From Planctomycetaceae bacterium (GTDB lineage: Bacteria > Planctomycetota > Planctomycetia > Planctomycetales > Planctomycetaceae), in assembly GCA_041398825.1 (NCBI GenBank), contig JAWKTX010000005.1, forward strand, positions 1 to 64,000: a stretch of DNA of 64,000 bases, written 5' to 3'. Shown here in pieces: positions 28,793 to 38,020 of this stretch; the stretch's first letter is position 1, and every line of letters starts with the position of its first letter. Position numbers and translations under genes: made by a program. The notes beneath the pieces were generated by a model, which did no database searches, had not been told where the DNA came from, and saw nothing but the letters and a program-made list of their open reading frames with translations.

Positions 28793-30276
28793 CTGCCGAC
28801 GATGCTATCTTCTGTTCAGCCGTTCGCAGTCTCATTGTGTGCGTTCTCAGCCTGCTGCCAGCGAGGCTGCTTTGGTGGCAGATAACCACATCCCGAAGTG
28901 ATTCGCGAAAGGCATGCTGGCTGGCAGCGTCGGTTGCGCCTTTCTTTGTCCCCGAGTTATTAACCGGTTTCACCTGGCGGATCGTTTCGGCAAGACTCGT
29001 GCATAGTGACACCGCCACAGAGCTGCTCTACGGGCTGTTGCTGCTTTGCCGTGCTGTGAGTGTTGCCGTCATTGTGATGCTGGTAGTACCCCGTTCCGGG
29101 GTGAGTGACGAAGCCATCCATTCCTGGAAACTCCTTCGCGCGGGTTTACGTCATCACTGGAAACTTCATCTCGGATGGTCCGTTTCAATGTTGCGATTGA
29201 TGGTATCCGGACCCTGGAGACCGTTTGTAATTGCCGCATGCCTGAGCGGCCTTGTCAGCTTTCAGGAGTTCGAGACGGCGGCTTTGATGCAGATTGATCG
29301 GCACCCAATCACATGGACCGTATGGTTGTTTGATGCCCATGCCAAGCATCAGCCACTGGCCCGGTCGCTGTGGCTTTCCGCATCGCCACTGATGCTGGAG
29401 ATTCTCCTGCTGCTACCCGTGTTGTGGCTCTGGTCACCCGAAGATTCTGCGGAGCAGCCGAATACGCGGGAGGCAGGTCTGCTGAATTCCGGACGTATGC
29501 CATCCGGAAACCGGCTGTCGACACTGGCGGCTGCCAGCTGGCTTGTGGTGTCATTGTGCCTGTTTCTGGCCTGGCCAGTTCTCTCGAATACAAAGCCACT
29601 GCTGCTGGGATTGAAAATGCTCTGGACAGCCACGGCGATGGTATCGCAGTCACTGGAACAGATCGCAGTAAGCCTGGGATTTGCATTTGCCGCCAGTGTT
29701 CTCGCGATGATTCTGGCAACGTTGATTCTGCGAATACTGAAGATTCGTTCAAACGGATGGAAACCTGTCGCACTGCTGTTGCTGTTACCAGGTTTGTTGG
29801 GATCGCTGGTGACATCGATTGGCCTGTTGGCCGTCTTTCAAACGCCGCGGGCTCGTCTTTTCTACGACTCGTGGTTGCCGATGCTGCTTGGTCTGACTCT
29901 CTCGATTCTGCCGAGGGCTTTCCTGATTGTTGCGTTGCTTCATCGTATGTTTGATGCCGCAGCCTGGCATTCTGCGGTCTTGCTGAGTGCTTCAGGGGAC
30001 CCGCAGGTCCGGGGATTGGGGGCGAAGATTCGCTGGCGGCTGCGCGGTATTCGCTGGATTGCGGCGGGGACGCTCCTCGTGCACTGGTGCTACTGGGATG
30101 TCACCACCGCATCGGTTCTGCGTCCGGTTCAGCTGGAGCCCGTGGTCACTCGATTGTACAACGAAATGCATTACGGTCGTACAGAAGCCGTTTTGCTGAT
30201 CACGGTCCTTGCTGCAGTAGCACCCTGGTTACTGGGGGGAATATGCTGGTGCGTTGCGCGTCTTGCGCGAATCTGA
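28789..30276 (+). CDS. ABC transporter permease (FbpB-like, double-length)
   Basis: A 495-residue, strongly hydrophobic protein with about 10-12 transmembrane helices in two halves, as in iron-type permeases where both membrane domains are fused. A candidate cytoplasmic coupling loop lies in SFQEFETAAL. The GTG start overlaps the binding-protein stop (GTGA), so the two are coupled. No ATPase gene follows; the next gene encodes a DinB-like protein. The nucleotide-binding subunit must be encoded elsewhere or shared. Confidence 0.78.
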   Translation: MTADDAIFCSAVRSLIVCVLSLLPARLLWWQITTSRSDSRKACWLAASVAPFFVPELLTGFTWRIVSARLVHSDTATELLYGLLLLCRAVSVAVIVMLVVPRSGVSDEAIHSWKLLRAGLRHHWKLHLGWSVSMLRLMVSGPWRPFVIAACLSGLVSFQEFETAALMQIDRHPITWTVWLFDAHAKHQPLARSLWLSASPLMLEILLLLPVLWLWSPEDSAEQPNTREAGLLNSGRMPSGNRLSTLAAASWLVVSLCLFLAWPVLSNTKPLLLGLKMLWTATAMVSQSLEQIAVSLGFAFAASVLAMILATLILRILKIRSNGWKPVALLLLLPGLLGSLVTSIGLLAVFQTPRARLFYDSWLPMLLGLTLSILPRAFLIVALLHRMFDAAAWHSAVLLSASGDPQVRGLGAKIRWRLRGIRWIAAGTLLVHWCYWDVTTASVLRPVQLEPVVTRLYNEMHYGRTEAVLLITVLAAVAPWLLGGICWCVARLARI

Positions 30277-30504
30277 ACACCGGGCCGAGAGTTGGGAAGA
30301 CTGGCGTTTCGTGTTACCCTGCGAATCTGAGTCCACTGTGACGGCGTTTTCTGAAATTCGACGCCGGAGGGGGCTCATCATTTGGTTTTGCGCCACCGGA
30401 ATAGTTCGGGATCCGGACATTCCGGTCTCCCGCGCATTGGTTGTGCATCTGCGGTTCGATGTCAATCCGCAACGAGAATCGAACACCCACCACAGGAAAA
30501 TAAA

Positions 30505-31017
30505 ATGGCAGAGATCGCTCGATTGGAGCTGGCGATTCATCAGATCCGGTTTGCCCGGGAATACACACTTTCGCTGTTCGAAGGAATTGAGGAATCCGAC
30601 TGGTTCCGGCGGCCCGAGGATGGTGGCGTGTCTCATCTTGCCTGGCAAATGGGCCACCTGGCGATGGCAATGTATGGACTGTGTCTGTTTCGGATGCGTG
30701 GCCGGGCTGAAGTTGATCTGGACCTGATGTCGTCGTCGTTTCGAAAGAAGTTCACCAAAGGAACCACGCCGGATTTTGATCCGTCAGGCAATCCACCGAT
30801 TTCTGAAATTCGCAGTGTCTTTGATCGGGTATACGAACAGGCCATGACTGAATTGCCCGGATTCACAGAAGAGCAACTGGATGAGCCAATCGATATGCCT
30901 TACACGGCCTTCCCCAATAAATTTGGCGGGCTGTTATTTTGCTCGCACCACGAAATGCTGCATGCAGGCCAGATTGGCCTGATCCGTCGTTCGCTGGGCA
31001 GGATGCCGGTACGATAA
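30505..31017 (+). CDS. DinB/DUF664-like four-helix metalloprotein
   Basis: A 170-residue protein with the DinB-like fold: a four-helix bundle with three metal-binding His. HLAWQMGHLAM (about 47-57) and the C-terminal HHEMLHAGQIG supply them. Related proteins include bacillithiol or mycothiol-linked transferases and hydrolases, but the exact reaction cannot be told from sequence. AGGA lies 7 nt before the ATG at 30505, which I prefer to the longer frame from 30382. Confidence 0.8.
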   Translation: MAEIARLELAIHQIRFAREYTLSLFEGIEESDWFRRPEDGGVSHLAWQMGHLAMAMYGLCLFRMRGRAEVDLDLMSSSFRKKFTKGTTPDFDPSGNPPISEIRSVFDRVYEQAMTELPGFTEEQLDEPIDMPYTAFPNKFGGLLFCSHHEMLHAGQIGLIRRSLGRMPVR

Positions 31018-31066
31018 TCCTTTTGTCTGCGTTCAGATGTCGAAGAATTGAACAAAGGCCACGATT

Positions 31067-32413
31067 ATGAATTCTGCTGTGCTGCTCGCCATCCTTTGGC
31101 AATGTCACTCGGGCATCCTTCTGCCGGGAGCTGGTATGACCGACAAACAGGACGAGGCGGCAGTGGAAGCCATCATCGCAAATGCCGTGCATGACGCCGG
31201 CAGTGATCGCCCCTGGACATTCGATCGCTCAGACTACTCGGGCGATTTGAGTGAACTACCGATTGGAGTATTCGATTCCGGAATTGGTGGACTCACGGTT
31301 CTGGAGGCCATTCTTTCGCTGGATGTTCATAACAATGTCAGCCGGGCGCCTGGTTCGGATGGATTGCCGGATTTTCAGAACGAACGATTTTTCTACCTCG
31401 GTGATCAGGCCAACATGCCGTACGGCAATTATGCGCCTGCCGGAAAGGTCCCATTCCTCAGAGAATTGATCCTGAAGGATGCGACATTTCTGCTGGGACG
31501 ACGTTACTGGCCGTCAGTCGAGGCAAAACGCCCCGCCAGCGATAAGCCTCCGGTGAAAGCAATTGTTATTGCCTGCAACACAGCAACGGCCTACGGTCTG
31601 GATGACGTGCGTCACGCGATTCAATCGTGGGGGGTTCCCGTTGTTGTTGTTGGTGTCGTGGAGGCTGGTGCAAGGGGAGTGCTTGAGCATCGCAGGAAAT
31701 CCGGTTCCGAAAACAGTGTGGCAGTCCTCGCAACCGTTGGCACATGCAGCAGTAATGCCTACCCTCGGTCGATTGAGCGTGCTCTTGGTCTGGCTGGGCA
31801 ACGTACGCCCAGAATCGTCCAGAAAGGTTTTGTCGAGCTTGCTGGCGCGATTGAAGGAGACGCAGCCTTCTCAGGTTCGTCATCCGTTGAGGATTACATT
31901 CGTCGGGATATTCGAAGTCTTCTGGATGGGTTCGCTGGTTCAGAGGCATCGCCTCCCATTGATTCGGTCGTTTTAGGATGCACACACTTTCCGCTGGTGA
32001 AGGATCAACTGATTTCTGCGTTCGCAGAGTTGCGTCAGGAAGAAATCAACGGGAAGTTTCCGTACCGCGAACTGGTCGCTGAGCAGATTGCAATTATCGA
32101 TCCTGCAGAACTGACTGCGCGGGAGTTATATCGTGAACTGGCCAGTCGGCGTCTGCAGGCACGCGTACCATCCGGAGACGAGAAGAATCGGCCGCAGAAT
32201 CGTTTCTACATTTCTGTCGCAAATCCTCAATGCCCCCAGGCACAAATCGCGGCCGACGGGGGACTGACCACAGCCTACAAGTATGGTCGCACAGCCAGTC
32301 GGCTGGATGTTGAAGACACCGTGGTTGTTCCCATGGTGGCTGACAAATTACCCGCAAGTGGACTAAAACTGATCCAGACAAAATTGCCACACGTCTGGAA
32401 GAGCATGCAGTGA
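31067..32413 (+). CDS. Aspartate/glutamate racemase-family protein (MurI-like), enlarged
   Basis: A 448-residue homologue of glutamate racemase, which makes D-glutamate for peptidoglycan. The motifs GVFDSGIGGLTVLEA, GDQANMPYG, IACNTATA, GVVEAG, LATVGT and GCTHFPLV are present, with both catalytic Cys (in CNTAT and CTHF). It is far longer than the usual 260-290 residues, with inserts and a C-terminal extension. The first 23 residues (MNSAVLLAILWQCHSGI) look like a weak leader, but the second ATG at 31136 has GGGAG 5 nt upstream and would give a cytoplasmic enzyme. Either start is possible. It may act on another amino acid. Confidence 0.8.
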   Translation: MNSAVLLAILWQCHSGILLPGAGMTDKQDEAAVEAIIANAVHDAGSDRPWTFDRSDYSGDLSELPIGVFDSGIGGLTVLEAILSLDVHNNVSRAPGSDGLPDFQNERFFYLGDQANMPYGNYAPAGKVPFLRELILKDATFLLGRRYWPSVEAKRPASDKPPVKAIVIACNTATAYGLDDVRHAIQSWGVPVVVVGVVEAGARGVLEHRRKSGSENSVAVLATVGTCSSNAYPRSIERALGLAGQRTPRIVQKGFVELAGAIEGDAAFSGSSSVEDYIRRDIRSLLDGFAGSEASPPIDSVVLGCTHFPLVKDQLISAFAELRQEEINGKFPYRELVAEQIAIIDPAELTARELYRELASRRLQARVPSGDEKNRPQNRFYISVANPQCPQAQIAADGGLTTAYKYGRTASRLDVEDTVVVPMVADKLPASGLKLIQTKLPHVWKSMQ

Positions 32414-32592
32414 CGGGTCATTTCGCCCGGGGTCGACTCATTCAATCCTTCTTCCAGCAAACTCAGGCGGCCACTCCCGCAGAACAGCCCGCAACACCAG
32501 AATTTGCACTTACGAAATGTCACAGCAGCCTGATCCGGAGTTGATGATGTCGACGAGGGATTAGACATGCCTTTTCTTTCAGGAATTTTCAG

Positions 32593-33939
32593 ATGTACCA
32601 TCCGATCATCAATCGATTCAGCAAATGGCTTCTGCCTGTACTCACGATTTGTCTGACGACAGGTGTGCGGGCAGATGACTGGGCGCAGTTTCGCGGGCCG
32701 GGTGCTCGCGGTGTTTCGTCGTCCACCGAGCTGCCGGATCGATGGAGCGAAGAAGAAAACGTCCAATGGAAGACCCCGGTCGCGGGAAGAGGCTGGTCGT
32801 CACCCATCATCGTTGGCGATCGTGTATTCTTAACCACCGTGACACGAGATACCGGCAAACCGGAAGATGCCAGACCAGGCTTGTATTTTGGTGGAAATCG
32901 TGAGAAGCCGGATGATGTGCCACATGCATGGAAAGCAATCTGTCTCGATCTGAACACCGGTGATCAGATCTGGGAGAGGAACCTGCATCAGGGGAAACCT
33001 CAGAGACCGCGACATATCAAGAACAGCTACGCCTCTGAAACGGCGGTCAGCGACGGTGAACGACTTTTCGTTCTGTTTGGCGACGTCGGCCTGTATTGCC
33101 TGACCCCGGAGGGCGAACTGATTTGGCAACAGGATCTGCCGCCCTGCAGGACTCGATTCGACTGGGGTACGGCCGCATCACCGGTTCTTCACAACGGACG
33201 TTTGTACTTCGTGAGTGACAGTGAAGAGGCCTCGTATCTGTCGGCGGTTGACTGCCAAACCGGAAAACAAATCTGGCGAGTAGACCGAGATGAAAAGAGT
33301 AACTGGGCAACGCCGTTCGTCTGGCAGAACGAGCTTCGAACAGAGATTATTACACCAGGGACCGGGAAAATCCGTTCGTATGACCTGAACGGTCAATTGC
33401 TTTACGAACTTGGGGGCTGTTCCAGCATCACGATTGCAACACCTTATACGGCCCACGGCTTGCTGTATGTCAGTTCCGGTTACGTGAATGACCAGAAACG
33501 ACCGATCTTCGCGATTCGACCGGGTGCTTCCGGGGACATTTCGCTCGATGGTGATGCTGTGTCCAATGAATTTATCGCATGGTGCCTGCCACAGGGAGCT
33601 CCCTACAACCCATCAACGCTTGTGTACGGTGATCAGCTGTATGTACTGCATGATCGGGGGCTGATGGCATCTTACGATGCACGCACCGGAGAATTGATCT
33701 ACGAAAAGCAGCGCATTCCCAATGGACGCTCCTTTACGGTTTCGCCATGGGCTTACGACGGAAAGATCTTTTGCCTGAACGAATTTGGCAACACGATTGC
33801 CATTGAAGCCGGGTCAGAATTCCGAGTTCTGCACACGAACGAATTGAAGAGCGAGGAACTCTGTATGGCGACGCCTGCGATGACCAGGAACAAGCTCATC
33901 ATTCGCACCGGTGATGCCGTCTACTGTGTTTCAAAGTAG
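32593..33939 (+). CDS. Secreted PQQ-type beta-propeller protein
   Basis: A 448-residue protein with a signal peptide (about 1-27, ending GVRA-DD). It is followed by repeated WD-like blades of the PQQ-enzyme type (QWKTPVAGRGWSSPIIVGDRVF, ALDLNTGDQIWERNL-like, VDCQTGKQIWRV). The opening DWAQFRGPGARGVS is the usual start of planctomycete propeller proteins. No cofactor residues can be assigned; the role is probably scaffolding or binding outside the cytoplasm. It lies directly before a homologous gene. Confidence 0.88.
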   Translation: MYHPIINRFSKWLLPVLTICLTTGVRADDWAQFRGPGARGVSSSTELPDRWSEEENVQWKTPVAGRGWSSPIIVGDRVFLTTVTRDTGKPEDARPGLYFGGNREKPDDVPHAWKAICLDLNTGDQIWERNLHQGKPQRPRHIKNSYASETAVSDGERLFVLFGDVGLYCLTPEGELIWQQDLPPCRTRFDWGTAASPVLHNGRLYFVSDSEEASYLSAVDCQTGKQIWRVDRDEKSNWATPFVWQNELRTEIITPGTGKIRSYDLNGQLLYELGGCSSITIATPYTAHGLLYVSSGYVNDQKRPIFAIRPGASGDISLDGDAVSNEFIAWCLPQGAPYNPSTLVYGDQLYVLHDRGLMASYDARTGELIYEKQRIPNGRSFTVSPWAYDGKIFCLNEFGNTIAIEAGSEFRVLHTNELKSEELCMATPAMTRNKLIIRTGDAVYCVSK

Positions 33940-33988
33940 GCCGTGCTGACTTTTCGATATCTCGATGCTCTCGACAGGGAATCAGCAG

Positions 33989-35443
33989 ATGTGGAGACCT
34001 GACAGCATTGACCACTTTTCATTCGTTGCGCGCGTCCGTATGCTTTCAGGTCTGCGAGTTTCAGAATTCCTTCCTTCACTGAGGTGTGCCGTGGGTGATT
34101 TGCTGCAACGGCCAAGACGAGCCGTCTTGCTGTCCCTTTTCACGTTTTCATTGTTTTGTTTGCCGTTCGGGCTGGTACTGGGCGAAAACGAATGGCCCCA
34201 ATTCCGGGGACCTGATGGGCAGGGGCATTCGGATGTTGTTGGTTTGCCGCTGTCCTGGAGCGAAACCGAAAATGTAGTCTGGAAAACAGAACTGCCGGGC
34301 GAAGGTCATTCGTCGCCTGTTATCTCCGGCAACCAAATCTGGCTGACTGCTGCGGTGACTGCGGACATCAGCCCAGAGGAGCAGGAAAAGAGGCTGTCGA
34401 ACCTGAAGAACTCGCGAGGTTTGAAGCTCGCCGGGGCTCTTTCGTTGTATGCAATCATGGTGGAGCGTGATTCGGGTCAGGTGGTTCGACAGATACCACT
34501 GTTCGAAGTGGCCGAACCGGAGCCAAAACATTCGCTGAACAGTTACGCATCACCGACGCCGGTGATTCAGGACGATCGCGTGTTCTTCCATTTTGGAACA
34601 TACGGAACCGCTTGTGTCGATGCATCCAGTGGCGAAGTGGTCTGGAAGAACGACGAATTCCATATCGATCACCAGAACGGACCCGGTAGTTCGCCCGTTC
34701 TGTGGCAGGACAAGCTGATCATTCATTTTGACGGCACCGACAACCAGTTCATCGTGGCTTTCGATAGTGCAACCGGCAAAGTTGCCTGGAAGACCGAGCG
34801 ATCGGGCGAAATGGATCCAACCCCGGAACTGCAAAAAGCCTACGGTACTCCGCTGATTCTGGAAACGGCAGACTATCCGATGGTGATTTCTCCAGCCGCC
34901 AACTGGGTTTATGGCTACGACGCTCGCAACGGCAAAGAAGTCTGGAAGGCTGGCTATGGCAAGCTGGGATTTTCAACCGTACCTCGTCCGGTCCTTGCGG
35001 GCAACACGGCTTTTATCGCGACCAGTTACATGCAATCGCGACTGCTCGCCGTCCAGGTTGATGGAAAAGGCGACGTCACAGAATCACACGTAAAGTGGAC
35101 ATCCGATCGCCAGATTCCCCAGAAACCTTCTCTGATCGTTGCGGATGATCGACTGTATTTTGTCAGCGACAAGGGCATCGCACGCTGCCTGAGTACCCTG
35201 GATGGAGAAGAGTTCTGGTTTACTCGACTTTCCGGCGACTATTCCGCGTCCCCGCTTGCCGCAGAAGGTCGCATCTATTTCTTCGGGCACGACGGTACAA
35301 CGACGGTTCTGGCAGACAGTCGCGAAGTCAAAGAACTGGCGGTCAACAAACTGGATGGTGGCTTTATGGCATCTCCCGCCGTTGCCGGAAAGGCCTTGTT
35401 CCTGCGAACCGACAAACATCTCTACCGCATCGAAAACAAGTAA
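33989..35443 (+). CDS. Secreted PQQ-type beta-propeller protein, second copy
   Basis: A 484-residue paralogue of the protein at 32593, starting its mature part NEWPQFRGPDGQGHS. AGGGA lies 8 nt before the ATG at 33989 (MWRPDS); an upstream ATG at 33965 has no ribosome site. The signal-like hydrophobic stretch is at about residues 48-66, so the N-terminus is unusually long and Arg-rich; a downstream start is possible. Blades such as DSATGKVAWKTERSGE and DARNGKEVWKAGYG are clear. Confidence 0.85.
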   Translation: MWRPDSIDHFSFVARVRMLSGLRVSEFLPSLRCAVGDLLQRPRRAVLLSLFTFSLFCLPFGLVLGENEWPQFRGPDGQGHSDVVGLPLSWSETENVVWKTELPGEGHSSPVISGNQIWLTAAVTADISPEEQEKRLSNLKNSRGLKLAGALSLYAIMVERDSGQVVRQIPLFEVAEPEPKHSLNSYASPTPVIQDDRVFFHFGTYGTACVDASSGEVVWKNDEFHIDHQNGPGSSPVLWQDKLIIHFDGTDNQFIVAFDSATGKVAWKTERSGEMDPTPELQKAYGTPLILETADYPMVISPAANWVYGYDARNGKEVWKAGYGKLGFSTVPRPVLAGNTAFIATSYMQSRLLAVQVDGKGDVTESHVKWTSDRQIPQKPSLIVADDRLYFVSDKGIARCLSTLDGEEFWFTRLSGDYSASPLAAEGRIYFFGHDGTTTVLADSREVKELAVNKLDGGFMASPAVAGKALFLRTDKHLYRIENK

Positions 35444-35468
35444 CCAAAGACCAAGCAAGGGCAACGCC

Positions 35469-36701
35469 ATGATTTCACTTCGTACTGCTTTCACAATGGC
35501 GGTTTTCGCCGCCGCCACCGCTGCAACTCAGGCACAGGATGATAACAACTGGGTGCGAATCCAACTGGACGAGCGGTTTCGTTCGGAAGGGGTAGTCGCT
35601 GTCGACATTGACAAAGATGGCACAGCCGATGTGGTTGCCGGAGACGTCTGGTACAAGGCTCCCGGGGCAAACAGCAGTGACTACCTGAATCCGTCGGCCT
35701 GGAAACGTTCCGAAATACGCATGCCTGGTGAATTTGTGGCTGGCGTTGGGTACAGCAACAGCTTTGCGAATTTTGCGTTTGATATGGACAACGATGGATG
35801 GCAGGACGTCGTCATCGTCGGATTCCCCGGGGATCCGTTTCACTGGTACAGGAATCCGGGGGCAGATCAGTCGAGCCACTGGCAGGAACATCAGATCTGG
35901 ACAAGCATCTGTAACGAATCGCCCGAATTCGAAGACCTGGATGCGGATGGCAAACCGGAATTCGTTTTTGGCTCACAACCAGAAGCTCAGATGGGATTCA
36001 GTGCGATTCCGTCCGCAGCAAAGGCCGCCGAAAGCTTTGGTTTTCACCCGATTGGTGAAAAAGGGGATCCACATCAGAACGGAACCTTCAAATACTACCA
36101 TGGCCTTGGTGCAGGAGACATGAATGGCGACGGGCATCGCGACATCATAATCTGCCACGGGTGGTGGGAGTCACCGGGAGATCTTCAATCAACTGCGTTG
36201 TGGAAATTCCATCCTGTTCGCATCGCAACTCCCGAAGGCCCGAAGCCTCTGCCCAGTGCCTCGTACATTTATTCAGACGATTTCGATCTGGACGGCGACG
36301 CTGACTTGTTCCTCAGTTCAGCTCACACGTTTGGCGTCTGGTGGGCAGAAAACAAAGGTACAGACACATGGGAACTGCACGAAATCGACAAGTCTTTCTC
36401 ACAAACCCACGCTGTGGAACGCGTGGACATCAACGGCGACGGGCAGCTGGACTACGTCACGGGTAAACGCTTTTTTGCTCACAATGGAAACGACCCGGGC
36501 GGTCATGATCCCGTCGTGATGTACTGGTACGAAACCCTTCGAACCAAAGGTCAGGCACCCGTTTTCAAGGCACACCGGATCGTTGCCGGAGAAGGGACGG
36601 GAGTCGGAACCCAGTTTCAGATTCATGACATGAATGGTGATGGCAAACCGGATATCGTGTTGTCGAACAAGAAGGGTGTGAATGTTCTGGTCCAGAAGTA
36701 A
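35469..36701 (+). CDS. Secreted FG-GAP/VCBS repeat protein
   Basis: A 410-residue protein with a signal peptide (about 1-22, TQAQ-DD) and repeated calcium-binding D-x-D-x-D-G loops: DIDKDGTAD, DMDNDGWQD, DLDADGKPE, DMNGDGHRD, DLDGDADLF, DINGDGQLD, DMNGDGKPD. These mark an integrin-like FG-GAP/VCBS propeller outside the cytoplasm. AAGGG lies 7 nt before the ATG. It ends at a strong terminator and closes the propeller run. Confidence 0.88.
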   Translation: MISLRTAFTMAVFAAATAATQAQDDNNWVRIQLDERFRSEGVVAVDIDKDGTADVVAGDVWYKAPGANSSDYLNPSAWKRSEIRMPGEFVAGVGYSNSFANFAFDMDNDGWQDVVIVGFPGDPFHWYRNPGADQSSHWQEHQIWTSICNESPEFEDLDADGKPEFVFGSQPEAQMGFSAIPSAAKAAESFGFHPIGEKGDPHQNGTFKYYHGLGAGDMNGDGHRDIIICHGWWESPGDLQSTALWKFHPVRIATPEGPKPLPSASYIYSDDFDLDGDADLFLSSAHTFGVWWAENKGTDTWELHEIDKSFSQTHAVERVDINGDGQLDYVTGKRFFAHNGNDPGGHDPVVMYWYETLRTKGQAPVFKAHRIVAGEGTGVGTQFQIHDMNGDGKPDIVLSNKKGVNVLVQK

Positions 36702-36730
36702 TTCTGTGGCTCCGAAACATTAAAGTTATG

Positions 36731-36765
36731 GTCGGCACAGGGCCTCTCCTGGCCGACTTTTTTTT
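36731..36765 (+). terminator. Intrinsic terminator
   Basis: GTCGGC (36731-36736) pairs with GCCGAC (36752-36757), with an inner AGG/CCT helix, and is followed by eight T. It lies 30 nt after the FG-GAP gene stop and separates it from the nucleoside hydrolase gene. Confidence 0.9.
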
Positions 36766-36852
36766 CGGCCCCGGCTTCGTTGATTGAACCGCCGTTCATG
36801 CTCGGCTTCGCTGGTCAAACTCTTCGAAGACATCTGACGAAAGCAACCGGAA

Positions 36853-37908
36853 ATGATCGTTCGCATGATGGCTTTGCTGCTGGTCACAAGCACCTGTCCA
36901 GGCCTTGTAGCCCAGGAGGGGAATGCAACACAACGTCAGCTGACAGGTCCAGTTCGACTGATCTTCGACACAGACATCAGTGGTGATGTCGACGACGCAC
37001 TGGCTTTGGCAATGTTGCACACGCTCCAGGATCGCGGCGCTTGCGAATTGCTTGCCGTGACGATTTCCAAGGTCAATCCACTGACCGGGCCTTTCACGGA
37101 TGCAGTCAATACTTTTTACGGTCGGCCCAACATACCCATCGGCGTGACTCGACAGGCGCAGATACGCGACAGTCGGTATTTGAAAGTCTGCCAGCAGCAG
37201 GATGGCGACCACCCCATGTACCCGCATGACCTGACAGACAACCAGGAGGCTCCGGATGCCGTCACACTTTTGCGTAAGACACTTGCCGCGCAGCCGGACC
37301 ATTCCGTGGTAATTGTCAGCGTGGGGATTGCCGTGAATATGGCCCGCCTGATCGAATCAGAGCCGGATCAGTATTCGACGCTGAATGGCGTCCAGTTGAT
37401 TGAAAGAAAAGTGAAGCTGCTTTCGATCATGGCGGGTGCTTTTCAGACCATTGGAAATGACACTCGTCACCGCGAAGCCAACGTCTACAACGACATTCCC
37501 TCCATGAAAAAGCTGGCCGCCAGCTGGCCGGATGCCATCCCTGTTGTGTGGAGCGGTTTTGAGATCGGAATTGCCGCCGCCTATCCGCGAGAAAGCATCG
37601 CCAACGACTTCGGCTGGACCAGAAACCACATCATCAAAGAAGCATACCTTGCACACAGTGGGTCGAATCACGACCGTCCGACCTGGGACCTGACCAGCGT
37701 TCTTTATGCGGTCTACCCTGACCGTGGTTACTTTGATCTGTCAGGTCCCGGTGAAGTCCTCATTCACGACGATGCAACAAGTCAGTTTGTGCCCGCAAAG
37801 CCCGAAAAGAAAAAGAATTCACGCTACCTGATAATGAATCCCGTGCAGGCCGCCAGGGTTACTGAGGCACTGGTGCAGTTGGTCAGTGCACCGCCTTTGG
37901 GCCGGTAG
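36853..37908 (+). CDS. Exported nucleoside hydrolase-family protein
   Basis: A 351-residue inosine-uridine nucleoside hydrolase homologue. After a signal-like N-terminus (MIVRMMALLLVTSTCPGLVA), it has the calcium-binding start DTDISGDVDDALAL with the Asp cluster of the family. VSVGIAVNMARLIE matches the region of the central sheet. The family cleaves the N-glycosidic bond of ribonucleosides; the C-terminal His region is partly diverged, so activity is not certain. It has its own unit after the terminator at 36731. Confidence 0.85.
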   Translation: MIVRMMALLLVTSTCPGLVAQEGNATQRQLTGPVRLIFDTDISGDVDDALALAMLHTLQDRGACELLAVTISKVNPLTGPFTDAVNTFYGRPNIPIGVTRQAQIRDSRYLKVCQQQDGDHPMYPHDLTDNQEAPDAVTLLRKTLAAQPDHSVVIVSVGIAVNMARLIESEPDQYSTLNGVQLIERKVKLLSIMAGAFQTIGNDTRHREANVYNDIPSMKKLAASWPDAIPVVWSGFEIGIAAAYPRESIANDFGWTRNHIIKEAYLAHSGSNHDRPTWDLTSVLYAVYPDRGYFDLSGPGEVLIHDDATSQFVPAKPEKKKNSRYLIMNPVQAARVTEALVQLVSAPPLGR

Positions 37909-38020
37909 GCGCGGCGGGCCATTCGCAAGAACCAACCCGAAAACCTTCACAGAAGAAACACACACCAGGCCCTGAGCCTGTCCGCCCGGCGTGCGCTTGC
38001 TCTGGCCCGCGCTTGCTTGC

